From: Blattamonas nauphoetae
Taxonomy: Eukaryota; Preaxostyla; Oxymonadida
DNA: 64,000 nucleotides
NCBI GenBank assembly: GCA_033064195.1
Contig: JARBJD010000110.1
Location: 124,001-188,000 of the forward strand
Reading direction: 5' to 3'
Numbering within the stretch: the stretch's first letter is position 1; every line of letters begins with the position of its first letter. Of the stretch, positions 53,874 through 61,665 are shown in pieces. The position numbers and the translations under genes were made by a program. The notes under the pieces are model-generated. The model had not been told where the DNA came from. It ran no database searches and saw only the letters and a program-made list of their open reading frames with translations.

Positions 53874-54655
53874 TTAAGTGCGTGTCATTTGACTAAGATC
53901 CGCTGTCTGTGAGTCGATTCCCGCATCACGGCCAGCCTTACCTCTCCCTGTTCCATCAGCATTGAATCTGAGACGGTTTTTCGAAAAAAGAAAGATACCG
54001 CTGCTTATGGGCACCTGTATATTGACTACTGTCGGTCAGCTTATCAAAGATGCTAGTTTTCTTTGCCTTAGCCTTGGTCTTTGCCTTGGGTTTTGGGGCA
54101 GCTTCTGCTGGTTTTTCTGCTGGTTTTGCTGCTGGTGGGGCTTCGCCAGCTTCGCCAGTTTCCTCATGCTCGGCGGGAGGTGGTTGATCAGCAGGCGCTG
54201 GTGCTTCTTCTTTCTTCGGGGATACTGGGGCCTTCTTTGGAGTGGTCTTTGTGGCTGTCTTTGTTTTTGGTTTTGTGCTCGCAGTTGGTCCAACGTTGAG
54301 GTTGTCTCTGGTCATTTGACTCAAATCTCCTGTTTGAGAATCAACACCTGGGTCACGGCCAGCTTTTCCACGGCCAGTTCCATCCTCGTTAAACCTGATG
54401 ATTGAGTTTGGAATGCGATGAAAATGAAAAACGATATGAGAAAAAACCGTTGTTTATGAGCTCCAGTATATTGTGAGCTATTAAACAGTGAAAAGATTCA
54501 CAGTTTTGTTTGAGATGAAAAGTAAACAGTTGAATGAAAGATGAATCAAACGTATCAGTGAGCTGACAGACGGGAGAGAGGGTAAAGAATGAATAGATAC
54601 ATAAGAGAGAAGAAACCTTATCGAAAATACTTTGCTTTTTTGCTTTTGGTGGCAT
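53874..54655 (-). CDS. p25-alpha (TPPP-type) protein with duplicated C-terminal motif
   Basis: TPPP/p25-alpha proteins bind tubulin and stabilise microtubules; short forms occur in flagellates. The conserved stretch LTDTSxxTGSHKxRFxxxGxGxGxAGR occurs twice: LTDTSQYTGAHKQRFNEDG, then GTGRGKAGRD near the N terminus, and LTDSSQYTGAHKQRFNADG, then GTGRGKAGRD at the C terminus. Each copy is preceded by SIFDK and followed by DSQT(G/A)DLSQMTR. Between them is a Lys/Pro/Ala-rich linker. Exons: 54617-54655, 54554-54564 (11 nt), 54448-54477 (30 nt), 53999-54394, 53874-53967; introns 52, 76, 53 and 31 nt; 189 residues. Both copies are split at the same codon (CAR CG|N). The N-terminal EF-like helical core of full TPPP is missing. 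Confidence 0.85.
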
Positions 54656-54713
54656 TGATAGAAAGAAATGAAGCTTGCGGAGTTTTAAAAGATGCCCTTA
54701 ATGCTGGAGTCGA

Positions 54714-55832
54714 ATGAGTGAGCAATCGATTTTAAGCAAGAACAAGGAGATTTTGATAACTGTTTGCTCCTTTGTACAAATTAATGATCACACGTTTCCT
54801 CTGTTGACTTTCTAACACTTTTTCTCAATGATCGTCTAGCTCGTCACACAAGTCGAAAACCTCAACGAATCGTTTATCAACAAACAAATTTCTCTTGATG
54901 AATATCTTGATGGAATGAAAGACACACATAACTCTTTAAGCCAATTCTTGAATCAGATGGTAAACGCAAAAGCCGTCATTCTTGAACAGCAAGATGAAAT
55001 CAAAGGTTTATTTCACCTTCATGGACAATTTTGTCATTTACCATTCTCTTCATTGTTCTCGTTTGGCTCATTATCCCCTATCATCCCCACACACTTCATC
55101 ATCTTTCTCGAACTTCTTTCTCAAACAGCTCTCCTCACAGATCTAGAATCTGCATTAAAAATTGAACCAAATGATTCCAAGTTGTTATCAACAAATCAAA
55201 AACTCTTAGAGATTCAAATGATCTCGGAAAATGAACTCACACAAATTGTTCGTTTTTTGTCTTGCATAAGAGTGATTTTTCCGTTTCATCAATGTCTCAT
55301 TCTAGGATGCGTGGATGGAACAAGCTGCAATGCTTTTTGTCATTGTAAAGGAAAGACTGACGCAGATACAGAGTGCATTTGTATCTCATGTTTTTCTGTC
55401 ATATCCCCAGAAGCGAACAGTCACCCCACCTCACCCAACGGTTTCATCGACATCGTCCACCCCTTCACTCCATTCTCCTCGTCCTAACCTCGATACACCA
55501 CTTGTGCGACTGGTTAAGGCGTCAAGTGACGAAGACAAGGAAGATGTGGTAGTCCTTGTTGAACAATATGAGAAACTGAAGGGTATGTCTCTTTTACATT
55601 CCTGAACCTATTATTTGTTCTTTCTATCTCTTTTCTTCTATTTTGTTGCTGTGGCTCCGATATAGATAAAAAAGCGGACCTTGCTCAAACAATTGCACTT
55701 TCTCAACAAAGAATCGATGAACTCCACGAAGAAAAAGAACGATTACTCGTTTTGAAGGAGGAGAGTAAGACTCGTGAATTGGCTCTCTTGGGAACGATCA
55801 ATACGTTGTTGGATCTCTTAAAAACATCATAA
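54714..55832 (+). CDS. Coiled-coil protein, unknown
   Basis: Not recognised. Exons 54714-54761, 54840-55005, 55129-55247, 55306-55582, 55666-55832; introns 78, 123, 58 and 83 nt, in phase; about 258 residues. The N-terminal half is helical (LVTQVENLNESFINKQISLD, MVNAKAVILEQQDEIKALL), with DAWMEQAAMLFVIVKERL as an amphipathic helix. A Pro/Ser/Thr-rich hinge (TPPHPTVSSTSSTPSLHSP) follows, then a C-terminal coil ending LLGTINTLLDLLKTS. It starts 59 bp from the divergent p25-alpha gene, so both may share a promoter. Its neighbours are microtubule or cilium genes, which makes it worth testing for that role; that is inference only. Confidence 0.65.
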
Positions 55833-55935
55833 GCTATATGTCTTATTTCTACTCTTCATTTCACTGTACAATTCTTCATTTTAAATAAAGTAAGTTTTGA
55901 TTCTGGATCGATCTGTCTTTCTCTCTTGAAGGGGA

Positions 55936-57539
55936 ATGTCGAACGATGATGAAGCTCTAGTTCTTCCTTCTCTGCCAGATACTTCCAAATCATTGAAAAC
56001 TGATCACAAGGTCTCCTTCTATGACGGGTCCAAAGGTCCAAATCCAACTCCTCCATCTCCAAGAAAACGTCCTCCAAATACACGCCCATTTAGCTCCGGA
56101 TCTGATCAAAAAGTTTCAAAACCCAAACACCGCATGAACCAACCCGATTTTATCGAAGTTCCTCGTCTTTCAAAGCCAGCCCCATCAATCAGTCCTTACC
56201 CTCTCACAAGCACAAAATCATTTCAATCAAAAACATCTCGTCCTTCATTGACACATGTTACAAAGTCTGAAGTCATACTTCCGACTCAAAAGCGTGAACG
56301 ACAGTCAATGTCCGCACAGACACGATCGAAGACTCCAAAGGGTCTTTCTGTCTCTGTAAACGCCACAAGAGCGAGCACAAAGAGATCTGGAAGTGTAAAA
56401 ACAGGTAGAGCATCAATGTCTTCCTTGGCTTCTCTGCAAATCGACAACGAAGAGGTCTGTGACACAAGTTCTCGTCATTCATCACCTTTTTTGTTTCTTG
56501 GTTTGATTTCCTCTTCTCCTCTCGTACGATGGTGTAGGATGCAAGAAAAATGATTGCATCATTTGAGCAGCGGAAAGCCGAAGCAATAGCCACGAAAGAC
56601 TTTCGAAGTGCCGATAAGTGTCAAAAATCGATCTTAAAACTCAAAGAAACAATCGGAAAAGTTTTATTTTCGTGTTTAGAATCATTTTCTTCAGTCTCGT
56701 GTTGATAGTGTTGAAGCACGATATCAGGAACGAATGCAAACAATCACTGTCTGACACTCTTTTCATCATACTTTCCAGGCTGAACATACAAAGGAAAAGG
56801 AAGCCCTTGATCTGAAATGGAAGAGAAACTTCCAACGCCATACTCAGACGGCGGAGCACCTTCGCATTCAAATGAAAGCCCAAGGAGAGTACGATATTCG
56901 AATCATCCAACAAGAAGATTTTGACAATGGGCCAAAGTATCACCCCAGTAAAGCTTTACTGGAATTGAAAGTCAAAGTATCATCACTCTCTCTATTCTCA
57001 TGCGATTCACTTCTTTTTCTCCGCTCCATCTTTACAAAGCTTGATCGGTCCATTAAAGCGAATCAATTTGTCGCTGCTGAGAAGCTTCAGAAGGATTATG
57101 ATCACCTTGTGTGTTCCTACCCTTCCATCATCGTTTTTGATTGGATCTTTCTCCCTTAAAACCTCTAACCTCTCAGTTAAATACTGAGCAAAAACAATTT
57201 GAAGCAGATCGAAATGTTCGATTACAAAGACGTATTGATCAGCAAATCGCCAAACAAGAACAAAGCATGATTGAACTTGAAAGGCGGATCCAGGAGGACC
57301 ACGCTGCAATGATGAAAGTTAAAGATACGAGTTATCAAGAGTATGTTCTCTGTTCAAGTGTTTCACATGCGTTTTTTTTCAATTTCTCGGATGCGGCTCT
57401 TTTTTCTCGATCAATCATTTTCTGGCAATTTCCCGATTTTCCCGACAGACTACATCATCGTTTCCAGTTGATCAAACAAACCGAAGCAGACACTCATTCT
57501 ATCGAATTGCAAAAACTCTCTAGGCAAGCCCCTGTGTAA
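55936..57539 (+). CDS. Coiled-coil protein with UVR-like helical pairs, unknown
   Basis: Not recognised. Seven exons: 55936-56454, 56538-56660, 56680-56748, 56779-56976, 57040-57108, 57177-57340, 57449-57539; introns 83, 19, 30, 63, 68 and 108 nt; about 410 residues. Residues 1-170 are Ser/Pro/Lys-rich and disordered, like many microtubule-binding tails. The rest is helical and charged, with paired-helix motifs ASFEQRKAEAIATKDFRSAD and RSIKANQFVAAEKLQKDYD that resemble UVR-type motifs (a helix, then FxxAxxLxxxI). An unusual short conserved-looking part is IIQQEDFDNGPKYHP. Exon 56680-56748 (NHFLQSRVDSVEARYQERM) is only reached through a 19-nt intron. Candidate cytoskeletal protein by context. 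Confidence 0.68.
56661..56679 (+). other. 19-nt GT-AG intron
   Basis: The bases from GTTTTATT to GTTTAG make a 19-nt intron of phase 0. Unspliced, the frame meets TGA about 50 bases on; spliced, it joins TIGK to NHFLQSRVDSVEARYQERMQ and on to AEHTKEKEALDL, a continuous coiled coil. No other donor nearby gives phase 0. Skipping the whole exon (a 118-nt intron to 56778) is the alternative and also keeps frame. Confidence 0.55.
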
Positions 57540-57740
57540 TCTCTTCTGTTCTCTTTCAACACCTCGCACGATCTTTCTTTCTCGTTCATTTGTCCACCTC
57601 ATCCATTTCCAATTTACACAGAGTTTTCATTCTCTCGATTTGCCAAAGAGTGATACGAACAGAAACTGGGTGTCTGTAGAATCAAAGGTGAATGGCACGA
57701 ATCAAGAAAAAGTATCAATGACTTCTAAGAAAACGAAGAA

Positions 57741-59937
57741 TTATTGGTTGGTATGCTGTGAAGCCCGAAGCGGCGAATTGGGCCTTCGGGCCGGTGGATT
57801 TGACGTCGTCGGGGTGAACTGAGGCTTCCGGCGTGGGCCAGAGCCTGATGACCCCATCGACTCCAGCCGAGACTTGGCCTGGCTTGAAGTGGTGGAGTGG
57901 CTGGGAGAGTTGGGACGAACACCCTGTCTGCTTCCGACAGTGGAGTGAGAGTGAGGTGAGGGAATGCCCGAGCCAATGCGGGATTGAGATGCAGATGGCG
58001 AGCTGGCACGGTGGGCACCGATTCGGCTCTCGGCGCGTGTGTCGCGACCAGCGCGGCGCTCTTCCTTCGACGACTTGTCGTCTTTTGACGTGCTGGTGGT
58101 GGAGACACGTGATTGCGAGGTGCGGTTGGATGACTGGCGAGAGGCTGTGCGTGTTTGGTCTGTTGATTGGGATGTGTTGCCAGGGACGGATGGGAGACTT
58201 CGGTGAGGCCGGGCTTGACGGGTTTGTTCATGGCGCTGGCGGATGAAGCGATAGAGTGCGTTTCGGTAGTCGTTGATGGATAACCTGAGAGTGAGCACGG
58301 AGAGATGATTGCAGAGAGGAGATAAGGTGTTGAGGGAGTGAATATGGTTGTGGAAGAAATTACGATGCATACTTTGTGTCATCGTCCAATTCAAGTTTGA
58401 TTTCATGGTCGCATTCAGGTTCTTCCTCCTCACTGTGGAATTGTGAAAGGTATGGATGAGCTAAGGCTTGGACGGCTGTTAAACGCTTGTTTGGGTTGAA
58501 CTGAAGCAAATGGACGAGAAGATCCAGGGCGTCTGCTGGGGCATTGGGGAAGAGTTCGTTGAGAGCCTTGTGACGACTTCTGAACGGGATAAGAGAGATA
58601 TTCAAACATAAGAATGTGCAATTGGAAGAAAAGGATAAAAGAGAGAGGGAAGATCGTTGTAAGATTGTTTTTGTAAATTGACTGTCTGTGTATTGGAAAA
58701 ATACCCGATTGAGCTTCGAACACTATCGACCATGGCTTTTGCATATTGACTCTTCAAACTATCAATGTCGTCGTCATCTGGAACCCCAGTAACCTCCAAA
58801 ATTCTTGCAAGTTGGTTGGATGTGCCAGAACCTGGGAAGATCGGTCTGCCTCCCAACATCTCCGCAAGGATGCAGCCCATACTCCACATGTCCACAGCTG
58901 GGGTGTAATGATGTGATCCAAGCAAGATCTCGGGAGCGCGGTACCATCGTGTCGCAACGTAATCCGTGAGGAGGGCATTTTGAGCACCTTTCCCTTCTTT
59001 CTGGTTGATCAACCTGGCGAGGCCTGAAAGCGAAGTGGAGGAAGACGAGAAGGTTTGGAGGAGATGGTGAACATACCGAAATCGCAGACACGAGCGATGC
59101 ATTCAGAATTGAGGAGAATGTTACTCGGCTAAAAAGAAGGAAAAGAGGAGAATACATTATGAAGGACCCAAAGAGAGGAAGTGTGAAGGGGGGATGGGAT
59201 TTATTCAATAAAGAGAGGTGTATGCACGCAAACTTTTAAATCTCGATGGAGCATTCCGGCAGAGTGCATGTATTTCAATGCTTTGAAGCACTGATACATC
59301 ACAAACTGTTTATGAATAGGTTCAAGAATGTTGGAGCGAATGACAACATGTAGGTCCGTGTCTGAGAGGGATGTTGAGATTTCGTGAAAAGTGGTTGAAA
59401 GGATAAAGGATGGACAGGAGGATTGATAACAGGTCAGTTTGAAAAGGTGGGGATGTTCAAGTCAAGGTATACATACCGAGAAGTTCGAAAACAAGGTAGA
59501 TATCTTTGATATTATCTGCTTTTATGACGTTTGCCAAATGGACAATGTTCTCATGACGGCCGAGTTCTGTCAAAAACATAACCTCTCGATACGTCCGCTG
59601 AGCATCAGTAGGATTCTGGAAGGCATCAAAACTCTTCTTGAGTGCATAGACGGCGTGGGTTCGACGATCCATCACTTTCCACACAATTCCGTATGCCCCC
59701 TTCCCAATTTTCTTGATAATATCATATTTTCTGAAGGGATGAGAGATAGGAGAACGTTTTAAGGTTATATGATCCAGAATGAAGAAAGGAATGAGTCAGA
59801 AGGGAAGGATCTTTCCAGATGGAACGGGTGGTGCGAAATTGTCATTGGAGTGCAAAATGAAAAGGAATAACAGTTGGCGAAGAAGAGTGAGATCCTCGCT
59901 CAGACCTGAGAATGTGAGCATCAATGTCCTCCGTCAT
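57741..59937 (-). CDS. MAPK15: MAPK15/ERK7-type protein kinase
   Basis: Atypical MAP kinase linked in animals, protists and trypanosomes to cilium building and autophagy. Residues 20-25 GKGAYG (nucleotide loop), Lys42 in [35 protein letters not shown] and [15 protein letters not shown] are all present. The ERK7 signature [20 protein letters not shown] separates it from CDKs and other MAPKs. The activation motif is TDY, not the TEY of animal ERK7. A 190-residue basic Ser/Arg/Pro-rich tail follows. Exons: 59906-59937, 59477-59730, 59234-59361, 59077-59128, 58705-59023, 58373-58579, 57741-58284; introns 175, 115, 105, 53, 125 and 88 nt, longer than average here; 511 residues. Confidence 0.92.
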
Positions 59938-60112
59938 GTATGCAGGAGTCGGTGAAGGGTTTGATCACCCCATTGATCCAATTTGATTCATGCTCCTGAC
60001 TCTGGTTCACCTGAACATACATGAATGTTCGTGTTCTCGAAACTGACACCCATTTTTGAACAGATATGTTCTATTGTTGAGGGTCCTGACAACTCAAGGA
60101 CAATTGACAATA

Positions 60113-60626
60113 ATGGGTACAGAAACTGGTTCCATGTCTGTGACGTTTTACGACGTGCCAAAGCCCAATATTACAGATACTCCCAATCCAGAAGAGGAAA
60201 TTCCCAGGCCTGGTGAAACTAAAGCACGGAGCATGAATGATGAGGATTATATGTGGAAGAATGTTCCATATCGTTATCAACCGGGTTTCTCCTTTTCTCT
60301 ATCACTTTTTGACTTCTCAATAGGAAATTACGACACCAAACCAAAAAAACAGAACCCTCTCTACCAAACATCAAACCACTCCTATGGACTCAAAAAACCG
60401 ACTGAACGATCATGTCCAACCACGTCTGCATCATTTTTTTCTCTATTTTTTGGTTAATCACTGTTTTTTCGTGCAGATATCGTGGAAAACCGAACTCTTT
60501 TACAAAAGGTTTTACAGGATTTGCAGTTTGTTTTTCACTGAGATTTTAGCATTATTTTCTTTAGGGAGGAACAGGTTTCAATACATCCACCACAAGAGAG
60601 CGTTACGCTGACACAGAGTACAAATA
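60113..60626 (+). CDS. PIERCE-type microtubule inner protein (UPF0691)
   Basis: Piercer proteins sit inside ciliary doublet microtubules and pass through the wall, joining inner proteins to outer-dynein docking sites. The family core is seen: VPYRYQPGNYDTKPKKQ, then NPLYQTSNHSYGLKKPT (animal NPxYxTSNxxYGxxxPT), then NSFTK and GGTGFNTS. The N-terminal 55 residues are polar and not conserved. Exons 60113-60284, 60324-60423, 60477-60525, 60564-60626; introns 39, 53 and 38 nt; 127 residues. The third exon was set to end at 60525, not 60508, because only that puts GGTGFN in frame with NSFTKGFTGFA. This gene is direct evidence for a flagellated organism. Confidence 0.8.
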
Positions 60627-60775
60627 GGACCTTTATTTCGAACAGAATATCATCATTTCTGATTCTTCATTTTAGCCATTTGATCTTCACTTCAATGTCG
60701 TCATAGTTCATCATCCCCAGATTGAAAAACAGTTGCTAAACACACGATGAGAATATTGTTTGAAAAATATGTGAT

Positions 60776-61621
60776 TTAAAGACACTGGACGTATCCCACG
60801 GTAACCATCTCCTCAATACCGCAGTGATTCTCACCTCTGAGAATCTTGAAGTGTCCTTGCATCCCCCAAGATGCACCCCAGGAGTTCTGGCAAAGCCAGT
60901 AAGGAGTGTCCTTCTCAACACCCCACCCGATGATGAGAATAGCATGGCCACCAGACTTGGGTCCGAGCTTGTGCTTGTACACACCCTTGGAATAGAACTG
61001 GAAATCGAGGTACACAGTAAAACCAGCGGAGAGGGGTCCGTGAGTCATGAGTTCCTGCTGCATTTCCTCGGCCTTCAACAACTTCCATTCGGGGACGGGT
61101 GTAACAATAATTTCACTTCCGTTTTTGCATTTTGCTGGGCACTCCGGGACACGTCCTCCGCCGGAAGTATATGGAAGACAGTCTTCAGTTGCGATGCCAT
61201 TCTTCTTAACCCAATTCCAAGCGATGTCCATCTCTCCTCCATTGCATGCATAGTCTTCTTTGTCACATGAGACGAGATGTTGTGGTGACATTTGGCCACG
61301 GGCACATCCTTTGACAGCGAGGCGATCTTCGACTGTTTCGGAAATTGAGAATGCCCAGCACGAACCACATGAGCCCTGGTTGCGAACTGGAAGCATTTGA
61401 TTGGGCCATTGCTCTCGAGCATCGAATGTTTCCGGGACATCATTTCTGACTTGCATTTTACGTGGTTGCCACTCCGGAACTTTTGTTCCGAGTAATGCAT
61501 GGAAGCGGGCAGTTGTCATCACATCTCGTGGATAATCAATTGCTTTCCAGGTCGAGGAGGGATCCTGATTGATCTGATCTACGATTGAACTTGCGTATAA
61601 GGAGGCAAAAAAGAATAACAT
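60776..61621 (-). CDS. Cathepsin B-like cysteine protease (C1A)
   Basis: Lysosomal or secreted papain-family protease. A short hydrophobic signal peptide (MLFFFASLYASS) starts at 61621, chosen over the longer frame from 61675 because it puts the signal at the N terminus. A propeptide of about 50 residues precedes DVPETFDAREQWPN. Catalytic residues: Cys88 in NQGSCGSCWAFS, His226 in SGGHAILIIGWG, Asn246 in NSWGASWG; the oxyanion Gln is Gln82. CNGGE and ILRGENHCGIE are cathepsin B marks. The occluding loop with its His-His pair, needed for dipeptidyl activity, is replaced by the short SGGGRVPECP, so this should act as an endopeptidase, as in Giardia-type enzymes. 281 residues, one exon. Confidence 0.92.
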   Translation of the reverse strand: MLFFFASLYASSIVDQINQDPSSTWKAIDYPRDVMTTARFHALLGTKVPEWQPRKMQVRNDVPETFDAREQWPNQMLPVRNQGSCGSCWAFSISETVEDRLAVKGCARGQMSPQHLVSCDKEDYACNGGEMDIAWNWVKKNGIATEDCLPYTSGGGRVPECPAKCKNGSEIIVTPVPEWKLLKAEEMQQELMTHGPLSAGFTVYLDFQFYSKGVYKHKLGPKSGGHAILIIGWGVEKDTPYWLCQNSWGASWGMQGHFKILRGENHCGIEEMVTVGYVQCL

Positions 61622-61665
61622 TTTTGGTGACCATATTTTGTATTCGAATCGACATTCTTCTCTGA

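Noticed and set aside
53880-54390. Similar sequence at 53880-53960 and 54300-54400 as an insertion element
   Set aside because: It is the duplicated coding tail of the p25-alpha protein, not a mobile element.
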